A stretch of 64,000 bases of DNA from an uncultured Bacteroidota bacterium. GTDB lineage: Bacteria; Bacteroidota; Bacteroidia; Bacteroidales; P3. Below, one piece after another: positions 17,077 through 26,129 of this stretch. The notes under the pieces were generated by a model. It did not search any database and was not told where the DNA came from. It saw only the letters and a program-made list of their open reading frames with translations. Positions within the stretch are counted from its first letter, which is position 1, and each line of letters starts with the position of its first letter. Where the stretch lies: contig CADAQX010000010.1 in assembly GCA_902790215.1 (NCBI GenBank), positions 31,332 to 95,331 of the forward strand, in the 5' to 3' direction. Made by a program: the position numbers and the translations under genes.

Positions 17077-17784
17077 ATGGCACAAAGCTATCTGCTCACT
17101 AAATCCAAGTACATTCACGGCCTGCAGTGCGACCGGGCACTGTGGTTAGATGTGTTTAACCCTAAACTGGCGCGATACTCTGCGGAGCAAATGCGACGAT
17201 TCGACCACGGGCGCGAGTTTGAGCATTCATTCAAAGACACGTTTCCCAACGGCATTGACATCAGTGCCGAACTCAAACGCAACACTGAAGCCTACCCTAC
17301 CCTCACCGCGCAGCTATTAGACAAGGATGAGGAAACAGACCTTTTCGAGGCAGGTTTCCTTTACAACGAGGTGCTGGTACTGGCTGACGTGGTGCACCGC
17401 CGACTTGACGGCAGCCTCGACGTCTATGAGGTCAAATCCGGCTCCACACTCAGCGACACATACCGCCGCGATGCCGCCATCCAAAACTATGTCATTTCCC
17501 ATTGCCACCCAATTCACTCTTTCAACATCGTCCACAATACCCCCACAGAAAAAACTGATAGTTCAGAAAGCTCCGACTACCCCGACAAAAGATTCACCAT
17601 AATCAACCTAACCGAAGAACTACAAGCGCAGCACTCCGAGATAGAAAACAATATAGCCTTGATGAAAGAAATCCTGTGCCACGGCGAGCCCGCCACCCCC
17701 ACTGGGCAGCATTGCCTTACGCCCTACGCCTGCCCCTATCAACACTACTGTGCCCAAGGCATCCGTCAGCTGTCGCTGTTCTGA
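17077..17784 (+). CDS. Cas4/RecB-like PD-(D/E)XK nuclease with Fe-S cysteines
   Basis: A 235-residue protein. The nuclease core reads LADVVHRRLDG (metal-binding Asp), YEVKSGS (the E-x-K part) and AAIQNYV (the Q-x-x-x-Y motif). One cysteine near the N-terminus (HGLQCDRALWL) and three near the C-terminus (QHCLTPYACPYQHYC) match the four-cysteine iron-sulfur cluster of Cas4, AddB and DUF2779 nucleases. Activity on DNA ends is expected from family. It is 12 kb from cas9 and in a LOG operon, so it is not called cas4; a stand-alone repair nuclease is more likely. A direct role in spacer acquisition is possible but unsupported. Confidence 0.78.
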   Translation: MAQSYLLTKSKYIHGLQCDRALWLDVFNPKLARYSAEQMRRFDHGREFEHSFKDTFPNGIDISAELKRNTEAYPTLTAQLLDKDEETDLFEAGFLYNEVLVLADVVHRRLDGSLDVYEVKSGSTLSDTYRRDAAIQNYVISHCHPIHSFNIVHNTPTEKTDSSESSDYPDKRFTIINLTEELQAQHSEIENNIALMKEILCHGEPATPTGQHCLTPYACPYQHYCAQGIRQLSLF

Positions 17785-17892
17785 GAGATTGAGGGATTGA
17801 GGGTTAAAGGGTTTGAGGGTTTGATACTTTAAAACATTAAAACCTTCCTCCCTTTAAACCATAAAACTTTTCTCCCCTAAAACCTTAAAACC
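17785..17892. other. Low-complexity convergent intergenic region
   Basis: Short runs of ttgagggttaaaggg and its complements (aaaccttaaaaccct) make an imperfect inverted repeat between two convergent genes. It probably serves as a bidirectional terminator. Confidence 0.45.
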
Positions 17893-18807
17893 CTACAACC
17901 TTCCTCCCCTAAAACCCAAAACTGCTTCGTCATAACGCCTCAGCGATCCGCTCTTCATGATGGCCTTGTATTGCTTTTTGTCCAAAAGCGTGTTCTGGTA
18001 TTCCCAAAAGGCATGCAGTCTTGCCAATATCTGGCTGTCACCCTGAAGGGTTTCACAGGCATATTGATATACCCGCTCGTGCATGCCGCGCAGGACTGCC
18101 ATTGGATCCTTGTCAGTAAAGAGCCACGGCCTTGCCAACAGTCCACGTCCTACCATCACCCCTTTAAGGCCGGGAAATGCCTCTACAATCGCCCCGATTT
18201 GCTCCGATGATACCACATCCCCGTTGTACACCATCGGATGCCTACAGCCCTCGAAAAAGCGTCCGAATGCCTCTTTGTCCGGAATGCCTTTATACTGTTG
18301 CTTGCCCAACCTGGGGTGCAGCACCACATGCTGCAACGGCATCTCATTGACGATGGGTAGCAGGTACATACCCTCCTCTGCCGACTCCTGCCCTATGCGC
18401 ATCTTTACCGAAAACACCACATCGTTGCGCCACTGCATTTCCTCGGCAATCTCTCTTATGTGTGCCTCTTGCTGCAACAGCCCACTGCCCCTGCCAGCCT
18501 TCACCTGCATGGGGAAAGGACACCCCATGTTCAAGTCAATCCTGTTCCACCCCTCTGCCTGCACGGCATCACACAATCGGGCAAACTCCTCCCGGTCGCG
18601 GGCTATCACCTGCGGCACCGTGGGCACACCCGCATTACACCGGAAGTCGATGTCCCGCATATCCTTCTTACGCACGCCCTCACCCTCCAACCTAACAAAC
18701 GGCGTGTAATACTCATCCACACCGCCAGCCACCTCGCAATGCGCTTTTCGATACACACAATCGGTATAGCCCTGCAAGGGGGCAAAAGCAATATAAAGAC
18801 TCTCCAT
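17893..18807 (-). CDS. dus: tRNA-dihydrouridine synthase
   Basis: A 304-residue flavoprotein of the Dus family, which reduces uridine to dihydrouridine in tRNA D-loops with FMN and NADPH. Visible signatures: IAFAPLQGYTDCVYRKA at the N-terminus, VPQVIARD, RIDLNMGCPFPMQVKAGRGSGL (the substrate loop with its catalytic cysteine), FSVKMRIG, VVLHPRLGKQQYKG, YNGDVVSSEQ and GVMVGRGLLARPWLF for phosphate binding. The start MESLYIAFAP is chosen because the family begins a few residues before this motif; a longer open frame upstream has no such match. It follows the TonB receptor on the same strand after 89 bp. Confidence 0.92.
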   Translation of the reverse strand: MESLYIAFAPLQGYTDCVYRKAHCEVAGGVDEYYTPFVRLEGEGVRKKDMRDIDFRCNAGVPTVPQVIARDREEFARLCDAVQAEGWNRIDLNMGCPFPMQVKAGRGSGLLQQEAHIREIAEEMQWRNDVVFSVKMRIGQESAEEGMYLLPIVNEMPLQHVVLHPRLGKQQYKGIPDKEAFGRFFEGCRHPMVYNGDVVSSEQIGAIVEAFPGLKGVMVGRGLLARPWLFTDKDPMAVLRGMHERVYQYACETLQGDSQILARLHAFWEYQNTLLDKKQYKAIMKSGSLRRYDEAVLGFRGGRL

Positions 18808-18896
18808 AATCAAATAAGAAACCGGCTGGCGGCCTCTACGATTCTCATCGCATTCGACCCCAGCCGGATTCATAAATATGATAAAACTATATTCTA

Positions 18897-21800
18897 TTAG
18901 AATGAGTAACGGACATGTAACAACACATTCCAAGTGGAGAGGAAGTTGTTGTACTTATGCCAATTGGGCTCAGTGAATGTATAGGAACCATTCTTGAGCT
19001 GGAGGATGGTCTCGCTGCTGAGCTGCTGAAAGCAACCCCAGTTGCTGTTGATGAGGTTACCAATGTTATTGATATCGGCACCAACCTGAAGGGTTGTCAG
19101 GCGACCTGCAACGTTGAAATAGAACTCTTGGTCAATCTTGAAACTGAAACGATTCAGCCAGGGGCAGACAGCGCCGTTGCGCTTGCTATACTCACCACGA
19201 TGGGCGCTGAGGTAGCTGTCATTGGAGATGAAAGCCTCGTATGCAGCACGGTTCTCGTCACTGGCGAAAGGCATGTTGGCCAACTCTTCCTTGGTGGGGA
19301 TATAGACAAGCTGAGCGGTGCTGATACCTGTACCCTGATCAGTGGTCATCAGATAGGAGTAGCGAGCCTGATTGTAGCTTCCCACATAACCCACATTGTA
19401 GCCTTCATAGAAGAGACCAAGCTTGGTGGCGGTGTGGAGGCCTTCGTAGATTGTGTAGCTGGCATTGGCAATGAAACGGTTGGGGGTAACATAGTAGGAG
19501 TAGCCAAGCTCATGGCTGTTGTCGCCATAGGCATTGCTGATTTGGGCGATGTTATAGACCTGGTCGCCTACGCCATCGGTAGCGGACATGCTGAAACTGT
19601 GAGTATAGGCAGCCATCAGGTCAAGACCCCAAGCGAAGTTCTTGCTCAACTGTGCAGTGACAGAGTAGTACTTGCCATGAAGATCTTTGGCATTGTGGAG
19701 TAAGTATCCACTCATCTTGCCATTGGCACTGTTACGGATGTTCTCATTTTCATAGGTAGGACGCTTGCCAGGTTCACCGGGGAGCTGGATGCTGTCACCG
19801 AGTTTATAGCCAAGAGTGGTGGCTACGACCTCGTTGTAGTTGTATGAGTAGATGCCTTCCAAAGTACCCTTGATACCAAGAGGAAGCTTGACATCAACAG
19901 CGAGTGAGGTCTTCCAGCTGGTGGGCATACGGAGGTCTTTGGCCAGAATGGTGGTGCTGGTGGGAGCGGCAAGGTCCTGCTGATGGAAAGCATTGCCAGC
20001 ATAGATGCTGTTGATAATGTCTGCACGGTCGGGAGCAAACGGGAACACCGGCTGACCAGTCTGGAGATTGGCGATATACTGATACTGCAGCACATTGGCG
20101 TTACCAGCGGCGCTAACCAGCCACACATTGGGGATACGGCCAGTGAAAAGACCCGAACCACCACGGACAACAACCTTGCGGTCCTTTGTCACATCCCAGT
20201 TGAAACCAACACGCGGCGACACATTGACAGTGAGACCGGGAAGGTCGGCAGTGCTCAAGCCTGCGAAAGAGCTCTCGGGATTCTTGGCAGCGATATCGGA
20301 GAAATCCTTGTTCAGGTTATTATTGTGGAAAGAAACGAAAGGCATCTCAAGACGCAAACCGGCAGTCAGCTTGAAGTATTTGCTGAATTCCATTTCGTCC
20401 TGTGCATAGAGAGAAGCCTGGTTGTAGTCGAAAGTGGGGTACACCATTGCAGTGGGGTCGTCAAGATTGGCATGGGTAATCATCATCGACAGGGGGTTGC
20501 CGCCATTCTTGAAGGTCTCCCATGAGTCAAAGATGTACCAACCAGCCCCACCCTGCATAAATCCGTTAACCGCACGGTTGGTTTCAAACTGAACACCGCC
20601 GATGATATTATGGATACCTGTGGTGTAGGTAACCTCGTCGGTGAAGTTAAGCGTGTTGACACGACGTGTATTCATGTAGGTGAAGGGGTCGATACCAAAA
20701 GTGGTGTAGAATGCATATTGTGTCTCACCATGCTCGTCGGTATAGGGTTCCAGAATATCTACTGTCGGGAAAAGTTTGCCGTCAAACGAACGGGGCTCGT
20801 TCTGGTACGACCAAGTGGCACGCAGAGTATTGGTCCCTTTGCCGCCAAAGATACGGCTGTTCAACTCAGCGGCGACAGAGGTGAAGTTCTGCTCCTGATA
20901 GTAACGGGCAGACTTGTAATACAGCGAATATTCCGACTGACGACCCTGGCTGTTGCGGTTGAAGGTGTAGTCAGTGCCACCAATATTGACAGTGGTATTC
21001 GTGCCGCCGATGGGGCTCATCGACGAAGAGGGCTGGTTGGAGCCATAGGTGTGCGTGTGGCTGAAACGGATATTGAAAATGTTATTCTTGTTGATGTTCC
21101 AGTCCAAGCGGGCCAACACTTTATAGTCGGGAGTGCTCAGAGAGTATCCCTGATAGGGACCCGGGTCATAGTCGTACTTGTCTTTCAGGAAAGCGGCAAT
21201 CTCGTCCAAACGGGCCTCAGTGGGACGGTTGTATGTGGTGCTTTTACCCCACTTATCGGTCTCACTGGTGCGGGCACGACGAGTAGAACCGGGAATATTA
21301 TCCATCGTGTACTCGGCATTGACAAAGAAGAACAGTTTGTCCTTGATAATGGGACCACTCAGCGTCATGCCAATGACATTGTTGAGGTACTCGCTGGACG
21401 GCAAGGTGTCCTCACCCACCAGTCTTCCCTGAAGGATATTGCTGTTGTAATAGTCATATACCGAAGCATGCCACTCGTTGCTACCATGCTTGGTGACCAC
21501 ATTGATGGCACCGCCCTGGAAACCGCTATGACGGACATCAAAGGGTGTGAGGTTGATGGAAATCTGGTCGATAGCATCCAACGAAAGAGGGCTGCCACCT
21601 GCGGGCAGGTTGGTGCCGATACCGAAGGAATTGTTGAACGAAGCACCGTCAACAGTGACAGAGGAGCCACGGTAGTTGCCACCACCGGCTGCAAAACCGC
21701 CACCCACTACCGAAGCCTGGGGGGTCAGTTTCATGATGTCGTTCATGCTGCGGCTGGTCGTAGGAACATTCTCAATGGTCTGATTGTTGATGAAAGTACC

Positions 21801-22208
21801 GGCGCCTGAATTCTGAATGTCCATATTAGAATTCATCTCGGCAGTTACGACAACCTCTTCAAGTGTTACGGCATCAGCCTTCATCACCAAGTTTAGCACC
21901 ACCGTTCCGCTCAAGGGTGCTTGCACATTCTTCAGCACCAGTGGACGATGGCCCATCAATTCCGCCTTGACGGTGTAGGGACCGCCGGCCACCACTCCGT
22001 TGATACGGAAAGAACCGTCCCTGTTAGAGAACGCATGATAAACGATGCCCGACGGGTCATATACCGCCGTAATCATCACATCGGTTAAGGCTCCATGCTC
22101 GTCGGTGACATGACCGGCGATAGCAGCCGTTGTCGACTGGGCATAAGCCGTGGTGGCAAAAAGCACACCCACCAGTACGACAAGCAAACGTTTAATAGTC
22201 TTACTCAT
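18897..22208 (-). CDS. Oar-like TonB-dependent outer membrane receptor
   Basis: A 1103-residue receptor. Signal peptide MSKTIKRLLVVLVGVLFATTAYAQ; residues about 25-110 are a carboxypeptidase-regulatory-like beta domain (TTAAIAGHVTDEHGALTDV); the plug begins near LEEVVVTAEMNSN and includes SRSMNDIMKLTPQ and INVVTKHGSNEWH; the rest is a large 22-strand-type barrel ending LHVRYSF with the C-terminal phenylalanine. The shape matches Oar-type receptors without a SusD partner. It takes up or exports a large substrate with TonB energy; the substrate is not readable. Only 17 bp separate it from the nucleoside transporter upstream, so they probably share a transcript and perhaps a nucleoside-related role. 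Confidence 0.92.
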   Translation of the reverse strand: MSKTIKRLLVVLVGVLFATTAYAQSTTAAIAGHVTDEHGALTDVMITAVYDPSGIVYHAFSNRDGSFRINGVVAGGPYTVKAELMGHRPLVLKNVQAPLSGTVVLNLVMKADAVTLEEVVVTAEMNSNMDIQNSGAGTFINNQTIENVPTTSRSMNDIMKLTPQASVVGGGFAAGGGNYRGSSVTVDGASFNNSFGIGTNLPAGGSPLSLDAIDQISINLTPFDVRHSGFQGGAINVVTKHGSNEWHASVYDYYNSNILQGRLVGEDTLPSSEYLNNVIGMTLSGPIIKDKLFFFVNAEYTMDNIPGSTRRARTSETDKWGKSTTYNRPTEARLDEIAAFLKDKYDYDPGPYQGYSLSTPDYKVLARLDWNINKNNIFNIRFSHTHTYGSNQPSSSMSPIGGTNTTVNIGGTDYTFNRNSQGRQSEYSLYYKSARYYQEQNFTSVAAELNSRIFGGKGTNTLRATWSYQNEPRSFDGKLFPTVDILEPYTDEHGETQYAFYTTFGIDPFTYMNTRRVNTLNFTDEVTYTTGIHNIIGGVQFETNRAVNGFMQGGAGWYIFDSWETFKNGGNPLSMMITHANLDDPTAMVYPTFDYNQASLYAQDEMEFSKYFKLTAGLRLEMPFVSFHNNNLNKDFSDIAAKNPESSFAGLSTADLPGLTVNVSPRVGFNWDVTKDRKVVVRGGSGLFTGRIPNVWLVSAAGNANVLQYQYIANLQTGQPVFPFAPDRADIINSIYAGNAFHQQDLAAPTSTTILAKDLRMPTSWKTSLAVDVKLPLGIKGTLEGIYSYNYNEVVATTLGYKLGDSIQLPGEPGKRPTYENENIRNSANGKMSGYLLHNAKDLHGKYYSVTAQLSKNFAWGLDLMAAYTHSFSMSATDGVGDQVYNIAQISNAYGDNSHELGYSYYVTPNRFIANASYTIYEGLHTATKLGLFYEGYNVGYVGSYNQARYSYLMTTDQGTGISTAQLVYIPTKEELANMPFASDENRAAYEAFISNDSYLSAHRGEYSKRNGAVCPWLNRFSFKIDQEFYFNVAGRLTTLQVGADINNIGNLINSNWGCFQQLSSETILQLKNGSYTFTEPNWHKYNNFLSTWNVLLHVRYSF

Positions 22209-22225
22209 GATAATGTAATTTTGGT

Positions 22226-23500
22226 TTATAATGTATTAATTGACGTTTTCTTTTCCTTAAAGCAGATAGCAAACGATATGGCAACAACCAACGAGTAGGC
22301 TGCAAACACATACCACGCTGCACTCCAATTGGGCTCTGCGGCATTATATACAAAGTGGTTCACCACCAAGCCTGCCGCCCATGTGCCGAGCGAAGCGCCA
22401 AGTCCGTTAGTCATCAGCATGAACAGACCTTGGGCCGACGACCGTATTTCGTTGTCGGTGTTCTTGTCCACATAAAGCGAACCGGAGATATTGAAGAAGT
22501 CGAATGCCATGCCATACACAATACAGCTCAACACCAGCATCCACACTCTGCTGCCTGGGTCTCCAAGACCGAACAGTCCAAAACGCAACACCCATGCTAC
22601 CATCGATATCAGCATCACCTTCTTGATGCCAAATCGCTTCATAAAGAACGGTATCAACAATATGCACAGCGTCTCCGACATCTGGCTGATAGAAATAAGT
22701 GCATTAGCATTGTTGGCACCCCAGGCTCCCGCATACTCAGGCAGCTCCTTGAAATGCGTGATAAAAGGATTGGCATAGCCGTTGGTAATCTGTAGCGAAG
22801 CTCCCAAGAGCATCGAAAAGATGAAGAACACCGCGAAATTGCGTTGCTTGAATAGTTTGAAGGCATCCAGCCCCATGGCCGACACAAACGACTTAGACTT
22901 CTTTCCCTTGCCAACGCACGGGCAATGGGTCAGCGTCAAGGCATAGAGGCTCAACACAATGCTCAATAATCCGGAAATCTGGAACTGACCCGTAGAATGC
23001 TGCAGCTGAACACCCGCCTTGGTGCGGATGAAATTAACACACAACATGCAGCATATAAAACCGACCGTACCGAAGACCCTGATGGGAGGGAAATGCTTCA
23101 CCGAATCCAGACCGGCCACTTCCAATGCATTGTAGGCAACCGAGTTGGCAATTGCAATCGTGGGCATAAAGAATGCCACACTAATAGAATACAGCAAGAA
23201 TAAAATGCCGAAGTCAACATTACTTCCCAAACCATGGGCATAGACGGCCACACCCAGCATGAATGCACCCGCCAGTGCATGGCAGTATGACAGCATCCGC
23301 TGCGCCGGAATCCACTTGTCGGCAATCATACCCACCAACGCGGGCATGAAAATCGACACCACACCCTGCATAGCGAAGAACAGCCAAATACGGTCACCCA
23401 ACCCGATACGGGCCAAGTATCCGCCCATCGAGGTCAGGTAGGCACCCCACACGGCGAACTCCAAAAAGTTCATCACAATCAGCCGTAACTTGATATTCAT
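22226..23500 (-). CDS. Nucleoside:H+ symporter, NupG-type MFS
   Basis: A 424-residue, 12-helix transporter of the nucleoside:proton symporter branch of the major facilitator superfamily. The N-terminal MNIKLRLIVMNFLEFAVWGAY is typical, as are MPALVGMIADKW between helices 2 and 3 and FFMPTIAIANSVAYNAL. The start at 23500 is chosen because it begins this conserved segment. It imports nucleosides across the inner membrane. A TATTTTTG promoter-like box lies 38-45 bp upstream. The neighbouring 5'-nucleotidase would supply nucleosides in the periplasm, and the TonB receptor downstream may serve the outer membrane, giving a plausible salvage set. Confidence 0.9.
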   Translation of the reverse strand: MNIKLRLIVMNFLEFAVWGAYLTSMGGYLARIGLGDRIWLFFAMQGVVSIFMPALVGMIADKWIPAQRMLSYCHALAGAFMLGVAVYAHGLGSNVDFGILFLLYSISVAFFMPTIAIANSVAYNALEVAGLDSVKHFPPIRVFGTVGFICCMLCVNFIRTKAGVQLQHSTGQFQISGLLSIVLSLYALTLTHCPCVGKGKKSKSFVSAMGLDAFKLFKQRNFAVFFIFSMLLGASLQITNGYANPFITHFKELPEYAGAWGANNANALISISQMSETLCILLIPFFMKRFGIKKVMLISMVAWVLRFGLFGLGDPGSRVWMLVLSCIVYGMAFDFFNISGSLYVDKNTDNEIRSSAQGLFMLMTNGLGASLGTWAAGLVVNHFVYNAAEPNWSAAWYVFAAYSLVVAISFAICFKEKKTSINTL

Positions 23501-23537
23501 AAGCCTTACACAATATGATACATTATGTTTTAAAACG

Positions 23538-23545
23538 CAAAAATA
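23538..23545 (-). promoter_or_regulatory. Promoter -7 box for transporter-receptor operon
   Basis: TATTTTTG on the minus strand fits the TAnnTTTG Bacteroidales box and lies 38 bp before the transporter start. Confidence 0.5.
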
Positions 23546-23708
23546 CGAAAAAAAAACATACGATATGTTAAACACAAAAAAAAATCGTTAATTTAACATC
23601 TGCCTGCCACATAAAAAGGCTTGTTCCATCTGAATACAGTCAATACAAACAACCCAATAAGCCGCTACAGTCACGATACGGCCTGAAAACGTCTTACATG
23701 AAAAGAGA

Positions 23709-25301
23709 CTACAACACCCGTATGCGGCCTTCAGGCCGTAAATATTGGTCTCCGATTATAGAGTCAAGATAGTCGTCAAGATAAACCAACAATGCACTCA
23801 TATAGGGACACACATCGGCATTGATAATCCGAGCGCCGGTGAACACATGACCGTTTCCCTTGTTGAGAAGGGTATAGTCGGTACCCGCCACCCGATAGGT
23901 ACGTTTGGGATTGAGGGGTTCGTAGCGACGTTTCTTGGCATTCCACACCCGCACATTGCATACACGCCGTTTGCCTTCCACTCGGAGGAAAATGCCGTGC
24001 TCGTCAATGACCACGGGGCTATTTACGTTGGGGTCAATCTCGTAGGTAAGGCCGGAAACATACAGAAAGCCACCACCAAGTGAAGGCCAATAGCGGCATC
24101 CCATCTCCAACGCATCAAGAAGTGCCTGTCCTTTCATTTCCACAAGACATAGCCTGTTCTGGAATGGTGCCGCCGCCAAGAAGTCGCCCAAAGTAAGGTC
24201 GCCCTGCAGTAAGTCGGCACGCATCCCTCCCCGGTTCATCACCGCAATGTCGGCTTTCGCCACTGTGCGAAAGGCATCGGTGAAGTAATTGCCCAGCGTG
24301 CAGTCAACAAAGCTGCCATTGGCATCGTCACGCCTCAAGGCAACGGTGCTATGCCCATCCCAGGCTTGGGCTTGCTTGTCAAACTCGGCACGGATGAAAG
24401 CCAGTGTGTCGTCAACGGCAGTGGTTCCCGCGGCAAAAGCAACAACAGAATCACGAGGGACGAGGTCACTGGTCATGTCGCCGTTGGCATTGATTACCAG
24501 CCTTCCGAATGCGTGGAAATAAGCCCCCGACGAGGTCCAGAGTACTGGTTTGCCGAGGCGGTTGTAGAGGATGGTATGGGGGATGACGCTGTGCGAATGC
24601 CCGTCGAGCACAGCATCTATGCCCGATGTGCGTGCCACAATGCTGGGCAAGTCTTTAATTCCCACATGGGCTATGAGGATGACGTAGTCGGCTTCTTCGC
24701 GAAGAGCCTCGTTGACACGGCATTGAAGCAGTGAGTCGAGTGCAGTGGAGTAGAATGTGTAGAGCCAGCGGCCAAGGCTGCCTTGGAAAAAAGTGGGAGT
24801 GGACAGGGTGGGGACATCCGGAGTGGTAATACCAATAAAAGCCACCTTGCGGTTGCCATAGCGGCGTATGTCATAGCTGGGATAGATGGAGTGGGACTGG
24901 CCGACACTGGAGAAATTGCAGCACAGAACCCGTGCTTTCAGTTGGCTGACTCGCTGTTGCAGCGTCTGCATACCGAAGTCGAACTCGTGGTTGCCCAGTG
25001 TGACATAGTCGTAACCCACAGCATTCATTAGGCGCACAAGGTAACTACCTGAGGAAACAGTACCATAGGGTGTGCCGGAAAGGTAGTCACCGCAAGACAC
25101 AAGGGTGACATTGGGTGAGAGCTGCCGCATCTGGTCGCGGAAAGAGGCCATGAGCGGATAACCCTCGACAGCGCCGTGCACGTCATTGTCGTAAAGGATA
25201 ACGATATCGGAAGTGTCTATCGTCTGCGGCTGGGCAGCAGCCGTGAAATGTCCCAGCAGCAGGGCGACAAAGAGAACTGTAGTAATTGTCTTGTGAGTCA
25301 T
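23709..25301 (-). CDS. Secreted 5'-nucleotidase (UshA/metallophosphoesterase family)
   Basis: A 530-residue exported enzyme. Signal peptide MTHKTITTVLFVALLLGHFTAAAQ (start 25301 chosen for it). The N-terminal metallophosphoesterase has ILYDNDVHGAVEGYP, CGDYLSG, TLGNHEFDFG, IGITTPDVP, LIAHVGIKDLP and DGHSHSV, all metal ligands of the two-metal site. The C-terminal substrate domain has NRGGMRADLLQGDLTLGDF and YRVAGTDYTLLNKGNG. Family members hydrolyse nucleotides to nucleosides in the periplasm, with a conserved N-R-G-G-hydrophobic loop near the base-binding site. It lies upstream of the nucleoside transporter on the same strand, after about 200 bp, which supports nucleotide salvage. Confidence 0.92.
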   Translation of the reverse strand: MTHKTITTVLFVALLLGHFTAAAQPQTIDTSDIVILYDNDVHGAVEGYPLMASFRDQMRQLSPNVTLVSCGDYLSGTPYGTVSSGSYLVRLMNAVGYDYVTLGNHEFDFGMQTLQQRVSQLKARVLCCNFSSVGQSHSIYPSYDIRRYGNRKVAFIGITTPDVPTLSTPTFFQGSLGRWLYTFYSTALDSLLQCRVNEALREEADYVILIAHVGIKDLPSIVARTSGIDAVLDGHSHSVIPHTILYNRLGKPVLWTSSGAYFHAFGRLVINANGDMTSDLVPRDSVVAFAAGTTAVDDTLAFIRAEFDKQAQAWDGHSTVALRRDDANGSFVDCTLGNYFTDAFRTVAKADIAVMNRGGMRADLLQGDLTLGDFLAAAPFQNRLCLVEMKGQALLDALEMGCRYWPSLGGGFLYVSGLTYEIDPNVNSPVVIDEHGIFLRVEGKRRVCNVRVWNAKKRRYEPLNPKRTYRVAGTDYTLLNKGNGHVFTGARIINADVCPYMSALLVYLDDYLDSIIGDQYLRPEGRIRVL

Positions 25302-25376
25302 GGCGAAAAAAAGAAAGACGTGCTGCCACATTGCGGCTTCACGTCTTATTATGTCCTTTGTTAATGCCGCACCCCA

Positions 25377-26117
25377 CTATCTGACATAATAGGTCAGACG
25401 CATGTTGATGCTGGCACGTTTCTTCTTGGATGTGGTGTTGAATGTTCCGCCCCAAGAGTAATCCTCGTCAGAAGAGTTGGGGGCAGTGATTTGGAACACG
25501 CCCATGTTGGCAGTCTGCAGGCCGCCCAGGCGGGCACCGGCACTCTTGGCGATAGTCTCGGCACGGTTGCGGGCATCGGCCGTGGCCTCGGCAAGCATCT
25601 CTATCTTCAGGTCTGCAAGCTTGGTATAATAATAGTTGAGATAGTTGCCACTGATTTGTATGCCTTTGTCAAGCAACTCGGATATTTCGCGTGAGATGGT
25701 CTCCACTTTGTCCACATCGCTGCTTTCCACCTTGATACTCTGCCTGAGACGGTAGCCAACAAAAGTATTGTAGCCGCGCTGTGCCTGCTGATCCCAGTGG
25801 TACTCGGTCTCTTTGTCGCAGTCAATGGCGTCAAATTCCATTTCATCTGCCTTGACACCCTTGCTTTTGAGGTATTCGCGGACAGTGTTGGAAATGTCTT
25901 TTATCTGTGTGTAGCCCTGTTTCATGTCAGTGTTCAGCACATTGAAATTGAGCCTCCACACAATGAGGTCGGAAGTAAAGTCGCGGTCGGCCTTGCCCAC
26001 CACCGAGACGGTCTTGGCATGGCCACGTGCCTTGTTGAAATATTTGCCGCCCAGCCACACCGCCACTATCGCGCTGATGCCAAGGATAAGGGCAATTATT
26101 ATTCCGCTGCGTTTCAT
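25377..26117 (-). CDS. SIMPL-domain (DUF541) protein
   Basis: A 246-residue protein with one N-terminal membrane segment (MKRSGIIIALILGISAIVAVWLG positions 5-23) that anchors a SIMPL domain. Typical pieces are KTVSVVGKADRDFTSDLIVWRLNF, IKDISNTVREYLKSKGV, YRLRQSIKVESSDVDKV, LADLKIEMLAEATADARNRAE and a final SINMRLTYYV. The domain forms oligomers outside the cytoplasm in known members; its exact role is unclear, with links to envelope stress. The gene is followed 75 bp later by the 5'-nucleotidase and preceded by a small gap from a YD-like repeat protein, all on the same strand. Confidence 0.88.
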   Translation of the reverse strand: MKRSGIIIALILGISAIVAVWLGGKYFNKARGHAKTVSVVGKADRDFTSDLIVWRLNFNVLNTDMKQGYTQIKDISNTVREYLKSKGVKADEMEFDAIDCDKETEYHWDQQAQRGYNTFVGYRLRQSIKVESSDVDKVETISREISELLDKGIQISGNYLNYYYTKLADLKIEMLAEATADARNRAETIAKSAGARLGGLQTANMGVFQITAPNSSDEDYSWGGTFNTTSKKKRASINMRLTYYVR

Positions 26118-26129
26118 GATTCCTTAAGA

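Noticed and set aside
20610-21809. A 399-codon plus-strand frame inside the TonB receptor
   Set aside because: No recognised domain; overlaps fully with an obvious receptor gene.
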